From: Sporosarcina trichiuri
GTDB lineage: Bacteria > Bacillota > Bacilli > Bacillales_A > Planococcaceae
Assembly (NCBI RefSeq): GCF_030406775.1
Contig: NZ_CP129119.1
Location: forward strand, 778,001 to 842,000
Direction of reading: 5' to 3'
DNA length: 64,000 nt
The position numbers and the translations under genes were made by a program. The notes below the pieces were generated by a model. That model was given only the letters and a program-made list of their open reading frames with translations, was not told where the DNA came from and searched no databases. Shown here in pieces: positions 37,349-45,819 of this stretch (positions within the stretch are counted from its first letter, which is position 1; every line of letters starts with the position of its first letter).

Positions 37349-37396
37349 AAGCTGTTCTGACTGTCAGAGGAAACTGACCGCAGAACAGCTTTTTTC
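37349..37396. terminator. Bidirectional terminator after proline dehydrogenase
   Basis: AAGCTGTTCTG pairs with CAGAACAGCTT, with inner CTGTCAG/CTGAC pairing and T-runs on both strands. It overlaps the stop of the convergent transporter gene. Confidence 0.9.
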
Positions 37397-38402
37397 ATCG
37401 GACAGCGACCAAGAAATAGAGAAGCATGCCGAGCAGACCGAAGGGAAGACCGAACCGTGCCCATTCCTTACTCGTGATCGACAGTTTCCCGGCCGCGATG
37501 ATATTCGGGATATTCCCCGGTATCAGCATCCCGCCGCTGATGATGAGCCCCATCAGGATAGCGCGGACCACGCTTGCATCCATTGAAGAACTCAGTTCGA
37601 TCGAAGCGAGCGTCGCGTTATCGAGCACCGCGGAAATCGTGTTGGCCCAATAGAGGAACGCCGGGCTCCTGCCGTCAAGCAGCTGCCCGAGAAGCGGTGC
37701 GAAACCCGCGCCGAGGAAGCCGAGCGCCACGATGAATACATAAACATTGAAACCGCGGAAAAAGATCGCATGCCATGATTCCTTCTCAGTAGATTGTCCG
37801 CATGCCTTACGGACAGGCGGCTCGACAGCTGCGGCAGCAACGGCTGCGATAATAAGGAGCGAAATCAGGACATCCTTGCCGAGAAGTCCTGACAGGTAAA
37901 AGAAACTCTCCCCGAGGCGGCTCGTGGCGATCGTCGACAGCGGTTCGCCGAGCGGTGTCAGAACAGCACCCAGACCGATCGAGTAGCACGACAGGATAAC
38001 GAGACGGACCTGCGAGCGGCGGCCGTAGCCGAGAATGCCGACTATCGCGACGAGGAGGACGGCTGCGATGATTGCGGTGATGACGCTTGCGGCCAATCCG
38101 AGACCGAAGACGATCATCGCGGTGAAGAGCCTGGAGGGTATGACCCGCTCAGCCAGAAGAATAGCCCGGCCGAAGGGCGTACTGCCGAGCCGGAACAATA
38201 CTCCCGCTGCAAGCACTGCCAGAGTGATCGCTATCGGCTCTTCCAGCGAGGTCTTCAGCAATTCCGCACTCCACACACCTGACACGAGAACCGCAGCCAG
38301 GCCGAGCCAGAAGAGATAGAACTCCAAATACCGTTCCGCGAAGGGAAACACGAATGGCCCCGCGAGAACGAAGATCAGCAGCAATATCAGTATCCACACC
38401 AC
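37395..38402 (-). CDS. Predicted ion transporter, DUF1646/ArsB-NhaD-like membrane protein
   Basis: A 335-residue polytopic protein with about 9-10 TM helices. Internal signatures include GLGAVLTPLGEPLSTIAT and ISAVLDNATLASIE with GGMLIPGNIPNIIAAGKL. The paired GEPL and DNATL/PGNIPN elements resemble the inverted halves of ion-transporter-superfamily antiporters (NhaD, ArsB) and DUF1646 proteins. Cation/proton antiport is inference. A GTG at 38402 is preferred since GGAGG ends 7 bases upstream; a TTG at 38423 lies before the SD. Confidence 0.7.
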   Translation of the reverse strand: MVWILILLLIFVLAGPFVFPFAERYLEFYLFWLGLAAVLVSGVWSAELLKTSLEEPIAITLAVLAAGVLFRLGSTPFGRAILLAERVIPSRLFTAMIVFGLGLAASVITAIIAAVLLVAIVGILGYGRRSQVRLVILSCYSIGLGAVLTPLGEPLSTIATSRLGESFFYLSGLLGKDVLISLLIIAAVAAAAVEPPVRKACGQSTEKESWHAIFFRGFNVYVFIVALGFLGAGFAPLLGQLLDGRSPAFLYWANTISAVLDNATLASIELSSSMDASVVRAILMGLIISGGMLIPGNIPNIIAAGKLSITSKEWARFGLPFGLLGMLLYFLVAVR

Positions 38403-38472
38403 CCGCACACCTCCGCTCAGCAATTATCCGGATAATTATCGTATGCAGCGCGGGTCGCGTTCATCCCCGAAC

Positions 38473-38505
38473 AAAAAAACGGCTCCCTGTCCGGGAACCG
38501 TTTTT
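38473..38505 (-). terminator. Terminator of dtpT (minus strand)
   Basis: On the minus strand, AACGGTTCCC pairs with GGGAGCCGTT around GGACA, followed by TTTTTTT. Confidence 0.9.
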
Positions 38506-38512
38506 GTTGTGA

Positions 38513-40006
38513 TTAATGGACACCTTTCATATAACGCGAAATGATCGGCGATACGAAGAATACGATGATCGAGAGGACGATGGCGACACCGCCGATGATC
38601 CCGAAGTACAACGTCTCGGTATCTGCTGAATACAATTTCACGAGCTGTGCGTTCAGTGCCTGTGCTGCTGCGTTCGACAGGAACCAGAGGCTCATCGTCT
38701 GTGCAGTGAATGCGGAAGGCGCAAGCTTCGTCGTAGCTGAAAGGCCGACCGGCGAAATGCACAATTCACCGAGTACAAGCGTAAAGATGCTCAAAGCAAG
38801 CCAGATCGGGCTTACCAATGCATCCGTGCCGCCCATGACGCCAGGAAGCAGGATGACGATGAACGAAATACCTGCAAACAGCAGTCCGAGTGAGAACTTA
38901 TGCGGGATCGACGGCTGCCGATCGCCGAGTTTCACCCAGAGCCATGCAAATACAGGTGCGAAGATGATGATGAACAGCGGGTTCAGTGACTGGAACCAGG
39001 CAGGTGACAGATGGATTCCGAGGAAGTCCAGATTGGTCCGCGTATCCGCATACAATGCAAGGATCGTGGAGCCCTGCTCGGCGATCGACCAGAACATGAC
39101 CGCAGTCAAGAACAGCGGAATGTACGCGAGCACACGAGACTTCTCATCAGCATTCGTTTTGGGGCTGCGGTACATGACGAAGAAGTAAGCCGCCGGGATG
39201 AGGAATCCGAGAATCCCTACGAATGCGATGAACGAATCCAGCGTAAGGTAGCCGGTCGGGATGGCGACAGCGACGATAATCGCCAACACAATCACCGCAA
39301 TTCCGACAATTATAGACGTTTTCTTCTTCTCTGCAGGCGTCAGCGGGTTTGCAACATAAGTTCCGGCAAGTCCGAGGTTCTTTTTCTTCGTCATGACAAA
39401 CATGACAAGTCCGAAGAACATACCGACTGCAGCAAGTCCGAAACCGAGATGGAAGTTATACTCCGTACCGAGTGTTCCGGCAGTCAGCGGGGCGATGAAG
39501 CTCCCGAGGTTGATCCCCATGTAGAAGATACTGAAGCCGGCATCCTGGCGGTTATCACCGACCGGATAGATATCGCCGACCATACTGGACACATTCGGCT
39601 TCAGCAGTCCTGTACCGATGACGATGAGCGCCATGGAGAAGAACAGCATACCGAGATTGCCCGGGAAGGACAACACAATGTGGCCGAGCATTATGAAAAT
39701 TCCGCCTATGAAGACAGAACGCGACGTTCCGAGCACGCGGTCCGCGAGCCAGCCGCCGATGATCCCCGACATGTAGACGAGTGAGCCATACAGCGAAACG
39801 ATGGCGAGTGCGGTTCCCTTGTCGAGGCCGAGACCGCCTTCCGAGACTTCGTAGTACATATAGAAAACAAGGATCGCACGCATTCCATAGTAAGAAAAGC
39901 GCTCCCAAAACTCCGTGAAGAATAACGAGAACAATCCTTTAGGATGACCGAAAAAGCCTTTTTGCGGGACGCTTTCAACAATCTCCTCTTTAGACAGCTG
40001 TGACAT
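38513..40006 (-). CDS. dtpT: Proton-dependent di-/tripeptide transporter, POT family
   Basis: A 497-residue, 12-14 TM peptide/proton symporter. The proton-coupling signature ExxERFxYYG (EFWERFSYYG) lies in helix 1, and the PTR2 signature FYMGINLGSF in helix 5. The spacing and length fit DtpT. AAGGAGG is 8 bases before ATG 40006. The AT-rich 5' region has several short inverted repeats and a weak CodY-like sequence, and the gene ends at its own terminator. Confidence 0.93.
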   Translation of the reverse strand: MSQLSKEEIVESVPQKGFFGHPKGLFSLFFTEFWERFSYYGMRAILVFYMYYEVSEGGLGLDKGTALAIVSLYGSLVYMSGIIGGWLADRVLGTSRSVFIGGIFIMLGHIVLSFPGNLGMLFFSMALIVIGTGLLKPNVSSMVGDIYPVGDNRQDAGFSIFYMGINLGSFIAPLTAGTLGTEYNFHLGFGLAAVGMFFGLVMFVMTKKKNLGLAGTYVANPLTPAEKKKTSIIVGIAVIVLAIIVAVAIPTGYLTLDSFIAFVGILGFLIPAAYFFVMYRSPKTNADEKSRVLAYIPLFLTAVMFWSIAEQGSTILALYADTRTNLDFLGIHLSPAWFQSLNPLFIIIFAPVFAWLWVKLGDRQPSIPHKFSLGLLFAGISFIVILLPGVMGGTDALVSPIWLALSIFTLVLGELCISPVGLSATTKLAPSAFTAQTMSLWFLSNAAAQALNAQLVKLYSADTETLYFGIIGGVAIVLSIIVFFVSPIISRYMKGVH

Positions 40007-40304
40007 TCTAAATCCTCCTTTTGACTATGAAGAATATAGTACCACTATCCATGGTAGTCTGAAAATAATTTATTCGAAAATCCATTAAGTCTTATAATGC
40101 TGATTTCATTGAGTTTTAAGTCTATTTGGAAAGAATGAATACATAGATATAGTTATCCTCCTATAACTTTTTAAGACTTCTGATTGAAAAATCCCTAATT
40201 CCCTCCCTCTCTGCTCATCCAGCTTCCAATACCCTCTATTCCTACAAATCATGCCGCAAATGAGGTATTATACAAGTAGCAGGTTACAGAATGGAAGTGG
40301 ACGC
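40007..40304. other. AT-rich divergent intergenic region dtpT / ABC-F gene
   Basis: No gene seen. It contains the inverted repeat AGTTAT-N6-ATAACT (40151-40168), TACCA-N6-TGGTA near 40040, repeated TTAAGTCT (about 40086 and 40117), and GTAGTCTGAAAATA (about 40054), which partly fits the CodY box. It is clearly more AT-rich than surrounding sequence. Confidence 0.5.
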
Positions 40305-42197
40305 ATGAATCATCTGATCATAGAAAAACTTACAAAAACGGTAGGGGACAAGACGCTGTTCCGGGACGTGCAGTTTACAATCGGTTCCGGTGAGAAGGCC
40401 GGACTGGTCGGCATAAATGGGACAGGGAAGTCGACGCTGCTTTCCATCATCGCAGGCACTGAAGATGCAGATACCGCGACGTTCGACCATCCGAACCAGT
40501 ACCGGATCGCCTATCTGCCGCAAGAACCTGAAAGCGATCCCGGCCTGACGGTCATGGAGGCGGTCTTCCAGAGCACAGCACCGGTCATCCAGCTCAACTT
40601 GAATTACGAACACGCACTGCGTTCGCTGACAGACCAGCCTGAATCACAGGAACTGCAGGACAGGTTTGCAGCGCTGCAGCTTGAGATGGACCACCAGAAT
40701 GCATGGGATGTCAATACACAGGCGAGGACCATACTGACCAAACTCGGAATCGATACATTCGATAAGCGGATGGGGGAATTGTCCGGCGGCCAGCAGAAAC
40801 GCGTCATGCTCGCGAAGACGCTGATCGAGCCTGCCGACCTGCTGCTGCTCGACGAACCGACGAACCACCTGGATGTTTCGTCGATCACATGGCTGCAGGA
40901 TTACCTCACCACCGTATCGGGAGCGGTCCTGTTCGTCACCCATGACCGGTATTTCCTTGACGCTGTCGCCACGTCAATCTACGAACTCGCGGACAAGACA
41001 CTCTATACGCATAGAGGGAATTACGGCGACTTCATCGAAGCGAAAGCTTTGCGGGAAGAGATGAGTGCAGCAACGGAAGACAAGCTGAAGAACCGATACC
41101 GATCCGAACTGAAATGGATACGGAGAGGTGCCAAAGCACGTTCGACGAAACAGAAAGCACGTATCGGACGCTTCGAGGAACTCGAACAGCAGGTGAAGGG
41201 CGGAACGCAGAAGGATGAACTGGATGTTGCGCTGAAGACATCCCGGCTCGGCAAGAAAGTGCTCGAAGCGGACAGCATCTCCAAATCGTTCAGCGGACGG
41301 CCTGTCATACAGGATTTCTCTGCATTGCTGCAGTCCGGCGACCGGATTGCGATCGTCGGACCGAACGGCGTCGGGAAAACGACACTGCTCAATCTGTTCG
41401 CCGGCGTACTCCAGCCGGATGAGGGAGAGATCGACAGAGGGTCGACTGTCCGGATCGCATTCTTCCGGCAGCACCTGCCTGAGATGAAGCCGGATCAGCG
41501 GATCATCGAATACGTCCGCGAGACATCGAATGACATCGAAGACAGTGAAGGCAACCGCATCTCGGCTTCACAGATGCTGGAACGTTTTCTGTTCCCCGCC
41601 TCTGTACACGGAACGCCGATCGGCAAATTGTCCGGCGGCGAACGCAAACGGCTCTATTTGCTGAAACTGCTCATGGAGCAGCCGAACGTCCTGCTGCTGG
41701 ATGAGCCGACGAATGATCTGGATCTCGAAACCTTATCCGTCCTTGAATCATTCATCGATACGTTTCCGGGTGTCGTCATGACGATTTCCCATGACCGGTT
41801 CTTCCTGGACCGGACGTCTTCCAGGCTGTGGGTGCTCGACGGCAGCGGTGGTATCGAAACGGTCCTCATGACCTATACGGATTATCTCCAGTCCGTAAAG
41901 ACGCATGAATCTGCAAAAGCACAGACAGTACAGCCTGCTGCCGAACCGCAGGCGCCGCGTCAGGAAAGTGTCCCGAAAAAGAAGCCGACCTACAAAGAAA
42001 AGCGCGAGTGGGAAACGATCGAAGCTGATATCGACGAAACGGAACAGCTGATTGCCTCGCTGGAAGCCGAAATGGTGACATGCGGTGCCGACTATGAAAA
42101 ACTATCTTCCATTACGGAGAAATTGAATACAGCGAATGACCGTTATGAAACTCTGATTGAACGGTGGAGTGAACTGGAAGAAATCATGAAGAATTAA
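40305..42197 (+). CDS. ABC-F ATPase, Uup/YfmR family
   Basis: A 630-residue soluble protein with two ABC domains and no TM helices, acting on the ribosome rather than in transport. Walker A motifs are GINGTGKST and GPNGVGKTT; the signatures LSGGQQKR and LSGGERKR and both DEPTNHLD/DEPTNDLD Walker B motifs are intact. A C-terminal coiled coil (EKREWETIEADIDETEQLIASLE) is typical of Uup/YfmR, which resolves ribosome stalls and binds nucleic acid. The ATG at 40305 has only a weak SD (GGAAGTGG). It leads into cvfC. Confidence 0.9.
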   Translation: MNHLIIEKLTKTVGDKTLFRDVQFTIGSGEKAGLVGINGTGKSTLLSIIAGTEDADTATFDHPNQYRIAYLPQEPESDPGLTVMEAVFQSTAPVIQLNLNYEHALRSLTDQPESQELQDRFAALQLEMDHQNAWDVNTQARTILTKLGIDTFDKRMGELSGGQQKRVMLAKTLIEPADLLLLDEPTNHLDVSSITWLQDYLTTVSGAVLFVTHDRYFLDAVATSIYELADKTLYTHRGNYGDFIEAKALREEMSAATEDKLKNRYRSELKWIRRGAKARSTKQKARIGRFEELEQQVKGGTQKDELDVALKTSRLGKKVLEADSISKSFSGRPVIQDFSALLQSGDRIAIVGPNGVGKTTLLNLFAGVLQPDEGEIDRGSTVRIAFFRQHLPEMKPDQRIIEYVRETSNDIEDSEGNRISASQMLERFLFPASVHGTPIGKLSGGERKRLYLLKLLMEQPNVLLLDEPTNDLDLETLSVLESFIDTFPGVVMTISHDRFFLDRTSSRLWVLDGSGGIETVLMTYTDYLQSVKTHESAKAQTVQPAAEPQAPRQESVPKKKPTYKEKREWETIEADIDETEQLIASLEAEMVTCGADYEKLSSITEKLNTANDRYETLIERWSELEEIMKN

Positions 42198-42213
42198 AAG
42201 GAGGTACGGACGG

Positions 42214-43341
42214 ATGAATATCCTGTCAATCGAACCGACACCGAGCCCAAATTCCATGAAACTTGTGCTCGACACGGAATTACCGGGGCTCGAAAGCCAC
42301 AACTATAAAAAGGAGGATGCCGGATCAGCCCCTGAACCGGTGAACCGGCTGCTCGCTATCAACGGCGTGAAAGGCATCTATCATGTCATGGACTTCATGG
42401 CGCTGGAACGGGCGGGGAATGTCCCGTGGGAAACGATCCTGGCTGACGTGCGGAATGTGTTTGCGGATGAGGAATCCGGTGAACCGGAAGCAACTGAAGA
42501 GGCTGCGGAGCACTATGGTGAAGTGTATGTACATGTCCAGACGTATAAGGAAATCCCGCTTCAGGTGAAAGTGTTCGACAGTGAAAACGAAGAACGGTTC
42601 GCTCTCGGCAGCCGCTTCACTGAAGCGATGGAGAAAGTCCACAGCGCGGAAGTCGAAAATTACATCCTGCTCCGCAAATGGGCCGATTACGGAATACGAT
42701 ATGGCAGCAAGGAGGAGATCGGCGAAACCGTCGTCAAGGAAATCGAGGCCGCTTATCCGCAGGAACGCCTGGACTCGATTGTCCGCAGCACACTGGAAGG
42801 CGGCGAAACTGTGTCTTCCAAACGACAGCCGGTCACACTCAAACAGTTCGGAACGGACGAATGGGAAACGCGGTTCCGTCTGCTCGATCAGATGGCGGAT
42901 CCGTCGACCGCTGATCTGCCGCTGCTCAGCCGTGCGCTGGAAGACGAAAAGATGTCGATCCGCCGGCTGGCGGCCGTTTATCTCGGCATGATCGAGTCTC
43001 CGGACGTCGTTCCGTACATCGAAAAAGCGCTGCACGACAAAAGCTGGGCCGTCAGAAGGACAGCGGGCGACTGCATGAGCGATCTCGGATTCACGGAATT
43101 CGAAGACGCTGCGATCGACCTGCTGCAGGACAGAAACAAACTTGTCCGCTGGCGTGCGGCCATGTTCCTGTACGAAACAGGCACCGAAAAGGCCCTTCCT
43201 GCCCTGCATGCAGCAGAGGACGATCCGGAATTCGAAGTGAAGCTGCAGGTCCGTATGGCTATCGAGCGGATTGAAGAAGGGGAAGATGCCAAAGGATCGA
43301 TCTGGAAGCAGATGACGGAGGTCCGCGGAAGCTCCAACTGA
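42214..43341 (+). CDS. cvfC: Conserved virulence factor C-like protein (Nfu_N plus HEAT repeats; YpgR)
   Basis: A 375-residue cytoplasmic protein. The N-terminal domain (about 1-90, EPTPSPNSMKLVLD, VKGIYHVMDFMALER) is of the Nfu_N type found on iron-sulfur scaffolds but lacks the C-terminal CxxC domain. The C-terminal third has HEAT-like repeats (RRLAAVYLGMI..PDVVPYIEKALHDKSWAVRRTAGDCMSDLG). S. aureus CvfC affects virulence gene expression; molecular function is unclear. AAAGGAGGT precedes ATG 42214, 16 bases after the ABC-F gene, suggesting cotranscription. Confidence 0.88.
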   Translation: MNILSIEPTPSPNSMKLVLDTELPGLESHNYKKEDAGSAPEPVNRLLAINGVKGIYHVMDFMALERAGNVPWETILADVRNVFADEESGEPEATEEAAEHYGEVYVHVQTYKEIPLQVKVFDSENEERFALGSRFTEAMEKVHSAEVENYILLRKWADYGIRYGSKEEIGETVVKEIEAAYPQERLDSIVRSTLEGGETVSSKRQPVTLKQFGTDEWETRFRLLDQMADPSTADLPLLSRALEDEKMSIRRLAAVYLGMIESPDVVPYIEKALHDKSWAVRRTAGDCMSDLGFTEFEDAAIDLLQDRNKLVRWRAAMFLYETGTEKALPALHAAEDDPEFEVKLQVRMAIERIEEGEDAKGSIWKQMTEVRGSSN

Positions 43342-43404
43342 ATCTGTTTGCTAAGGAATCCTGCTTTGCTTTTTGAGTCCGATTGAAAGTGATCCGGCAA
43401 GCGG

Positions 43405-43496
43405 AGTTCCTGTCTTCGGACTATCAACGACTATCCTGCTGACTAGACAGAGTGTCTGGAGGTCCCGGATGCCGACCGACACGCCAGACAGGAACT
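43405..43496. other. Structured 3' region of cvfC
   Basis: AGTTCCTGTCT (43405-43415) and its exact complement AGACAGGAACT (43486-43496) could close an 11-bp stem. Inside are small hairpins AGACA-GAG-TGTCT (43445-43457) and GGTC-N9-GACC (43461-43477), and a direct repeat GACTATC-aac-GACTATC. No ORF is present. Confidence 0.4.
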
Positions 43497-43503
43497 GACA
43501 CGG

Positions 43504-43543
43504 AAAAACAGCCCTCTCCCGTATTGGAGAAGGGCTGTTTTTT
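43504..43543. terminator. Bidirectional terminator after cvfC
   Basis: AAAAACAGCCCT pairs with AGGGCTGTTTTT, with A- and T-runs on either side; it overlaps the stop of the convergent gene. Confidence 0.88.
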
Positions 43544-44190
43544 CACGATTGTCCAGTCAGCTCAGGAAAGCTGACGAAGAGCCGTCCTTCCTGGGTGATG
43601 ATTTCCGCAGCTGCCGATTCGAAAAGATACGGGGTGTCGGCGCTGTCGCGCGGCTCCACTTTTTCGTAGTCGTTCTTCACCGTGAGCACCGGGAACGTGA
43701 CCGGAACGGAACGCCCGTTGACAGTCGTTTTTAAATTTCCCATCAGCAGCAGCTCCTTCTTGGAAGCCGCGAAACAAAGGAAACCCGACGAACGTCTGCC
43801 GGTCACCCGACCGAGCGGGATATGCTGCAGGAGCGATATAAGGCAGAGCAGGAAATCGCTGACCGCGGCAATGCTCAGCTTTTCCCGTCCGGCCTGTGTG
43901 AAATGTTGGTTGAGTGCATTCCGTATATCCTTGAAGGTGTACAGGAGGTCGATTTTCTCTTTCGGGCCGCCTTTACCGAGCCGGCTGATCACTTCGGCTG
44001 CGTGCCGGAAGTACACTTCAGCCGGCCCGTTACCAATCTCTCTCGTCAACACGAGCCGGCGTATTTCCGCCAATACAGGATGATCAGGCACCTCACTTGC
44101 AAAGAAGCCGAGGACATCTTTTTCATCGAATGCGCGAGCCGTGAATTTGTCATAATAGTATTGATTCAGCTGTTTCATTTTGAGGTCCAT
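43543..44190 (-). CDS. Uncharacterised 215-residue protein
   Basis: I do not recognise this family. The protein is soluble, without signal peptide or TM helix. It is mostly helical over residues 1-130 (charged, YYYDKFTARAFDEKDVLGFF at the start) and beta-rich at the end (SGFLCFAASKKELLLMGNLKTTVNGRSVPVTFPVLTVK; EGRLFVSFPEL). There are no CxxC, P-loop or HTH motifs. AAGGAG lies about 10 bases before ATG 44190 (ATG at 44178 also in frame). It stands alone, convergent with cvfC and divergent from brxB. Codon use looks like its neighbours. Confidence 0.75.
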   Translation of the reverse strand: MDLKMKQLNQYYYDKFTARAFDEKDVLGFFASEVPDHPVLAEIRRLVLTREIGNGPAEVYFRHAAEVISRLGKGGPKEKIDLLYTFKDIRNALNQHFTQAGREKLSIAAVSDFLLCLISLLQHIPLGRVTGRRSSGFLCFAASKKELLLMGNLKTTVNGRSVPVTFPVLTVKNDYEKVEPRDSADTPYLFESAAAEIITQEGRLFVSFPELTGQS

Positions 44191-44334
44191 CCCAAAACAT
44201 CTCCTTGCCTAGTTCTCTGCTGACAGTTTACCACAGGTGCCTTGAAAGCACTTCGTTTTCATTCCGCCCGTTTCCATGTAGAATGGACAGCAGATGCAAG
44301 ACAAAAAATGATGAACCGGAAGGGGATATGGGAT

Positions 44335-44772
44335 ATGAATGCCTATGAAGAATACATGAAGGGGATTGTCCAGCCGATGCGCAGCGAACTGACGGCTGCC
44401 GGCTTCACGGAATTGACAACGGAAGAGGATGTTGCAGAGGCGATGCGAAACCAAAAGGGAACAGCGCTCGTCGTCGTGAATTCCGTTTGCGGCTGTGCGG
44501 CGGGCCTTGCCCGTCCGGCTGTCCGTGAAGCGATTGGACAGGCCGACCGGAAACCGGATCAGCTCTATACGGTGTTCGCCGGTCAGGATAAGGAAGCGAC
44601 AGCCGCCATGCGTTCCTATTTTTCAGATGTCCTGCCGAGTTCCCCTTCCATCGCTGTCCTGAAAGATGGTGAGCTTGCCTATTTCATCCCGCGGGAGCAG
44701 ATCGAAGGATTCGAGATGGAACAAGTACAAGAGCACCTGACAGGAGCCCTGAACCAAGTGTCTGCCTCTTGA
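44335..44772 (+). CDS. brxB: Bacilliredoxin BrxA/BrxB family (YphP)
   Basis: A 145-residue thioredoxin-fold protein that removes bacillithiol from S-bacillithiolated proteins. The characteristic CGC active site is in NSVCGCAAGLARP, followed by PSSPSIAVLKDGELAYFIPR. The ATG at 44335 (MNAYEEYMKG) is chosen by family length and AGGGG upstream; an in-frame start at 44242 lies too far upstream. BrxA and BrxB are close paralogues; context beside ypiP favours BrxB. The next gene overlaps its stop by 4 bases. Confidence 0.93.
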   Translation: MNAYEEYMKGIVQPMRSELTAAGFTELTTEEDVAEAMRNQKGTALVVVNSVCGCAAGLARPAVREAIGQADRKPDQLYTVFAGQDKEATAAMRSYFSDVLPSSPSIAVLKDGELAYFIPREQIEGFEMEQVQEHLTGALNQVSAS

Positions 44773-45557
44773 ACCGGAAGCTGATCGTTTCGACAGCCAG
44801 CCGGCCGGACTCGCTCTCCGAACAGCTTGCCCGGGAAGCCGCCGAACGTCTCGGCTGTCCGTGCGAGGAACGGAGGAAGCGGTCGGTGCAGAACTTGATG
44901 GCTGATCACAAGGCGGATGCCCTCATCGCCGGCAAGGATGGGTTTTCATTCTACCGCCGGGAAACTTCGGGTTCACCGTTCTTCTTTCATCCGGACACGG
45001 CGATGTTCCGGCTGAAACGGGTACTGAGGGGAGAAGAGGATCCTTTCCTGGCCGCCTGTGCACTTTCTGCAGGGGACCGGTTCCTCGACTGCACACTCGG
45101 ACTTGCGACGGACTGTATTCTTGCCTCGTCCGCGGCAGGACATTCAGGCAAAATTGTCGGAATTGAAGCCGATCCAGTGGTCGCTTTCATCACCGCCAAG
45201 GGACTGCAGCAATACGATCCCGCTTTCCCTGAATTGAAAGCAGCGATGCGACGCATCCAGGTGAAGCAGGGAACGGCTGTAGAAATATTGCGCAGTATGG
45301 AAACGGATTCGTTTGATGTCGTCTATCTGGATCCGATGTTTTCGACATCAATCGAAGAATCCGCCAGTTTCGCACCGCTCCGTGACACGGGATTGCATGG
45401 AGGATTGACGGACGAGTGGATAGCAGAGGCCAGGCGGGTCGCCGCCAAACGGGTCGTTCTGAAAGCTCATTTCGGCGATCGGGCATTCGAGACATTCGGC
45501 TTCACACGGATCCGCCGGCCGAATACAAAATTTCATTTCGGCTGCATGGAAACATGA
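44769..45557 (+). CDS. Class I SAM-dependent methyltransferase, RsmJ-like (YpiP)
   Basis: A 262-residue predicted methyltransferase. The SAM loop is LDCTLGLATD, then the acidic end of strand beta2 IVGIEADP; the catalytic-type motif DVVYLDPMFSTSIEESA resembles the LDPMYP motif of RsmJ, the 16S rRNA guanine methyltransferase. An rRNA target is inference. The TTG start at 44769 overlaps the brxB stop (TTGA), so translation is coupled. It ends at a strong terminator. Confidence 0.82.
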   Translation: MNRKLIVSTASRPDSLSEQLAREAAERLGCPCEERRKRSVQNLMADHKADALIAGKDGFSFYRRETSGSPFFFHPDTAMFRLKRVLRGEEDPFLAACALSAGDRFLDCTLGLATDCILASSAAGHSGKIVGIEADPVVAFITAKGLQQYDPAFPELKAAMRRIQVKQGTAVEILRSMETDSFDVVYLDPMFSTSIEESASFAPLRDTGLHGGLTDEWIAEARRVAAKRVVLKAHFGDRAFETFGFTRIRRPNTKFHFGCMET

Positions 45558-45597
45558 AACGCCCGCAGGTCCAGTAACTGGATCTGCGGGCGTTTTA
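45557..45597. terminator. Terminator between ypiP-like gene and small peptide gene
   Basis: AAACGCCCGCA pairs with TGCGGGCGTTT, extended by GGTCCAG/CTGGATC around TAA, then TTTT; an A-run on the other side may serve the convergent peptide gene. Confidence 0.9.
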
Positions 45598-45602
45598 AGC
45601 AA

Positions 45603-45680
45603 TCAGTGCGTGAAATTGAGTGAACTTAAGTATAGAACAAAGACAAGCATGCCGATACCGGCAATCAGTTGAACATCCAT
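45603..45680 (-). CDS. Small 25-residue hydrophobic membrane peptide
   Basis: ATG (45680-45678) is preceded on the minus strand by a perfect AAGGAGG at an 8-base spacing. The 25 codons encode MDVQLIAGIGMLVF, then VLYLSSLNFTH, ending in TGA. The middle (about 4-21) is one hydrophobic helix, with a short polar tail. Just downstream is a bidirectional terminator, and upstream a TACAAT -10. The SD, terminator and helix together support a real gene. No family is recognised. Confidence 0.6.
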   Translation of the reverse strand: MDVQLIAGIGMLVFVLYLSSLNFTH

Positions 45681-45723
45681 CTGAGCAACCTCCTTAAAAA
45701 AACATACCAGTTCCCTGTCACTT

Positions 45724-45733
45724 ATTGTACAAT
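45724..45733. promoter_or_regulatory. Palindromic ATTGTACAAT between peptide gene and ypjP
   Basis: A perfect 10-bp palindrome that offers a TACAAT -10 on both strands, 44 bases upstream of the small peptide and 87 bases upstream of the ypjP-like gene; -35 boxes are weak. Confidence 0.4.
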
Positions 45734-45819
45734 GAAACTACAAAAGAAGGAACCTTTTCGAATATTTTTCGTACTGTTCAGAAAGCAAACCGATATTTTA
45801 TGAAATGCGCAGGTGATGG

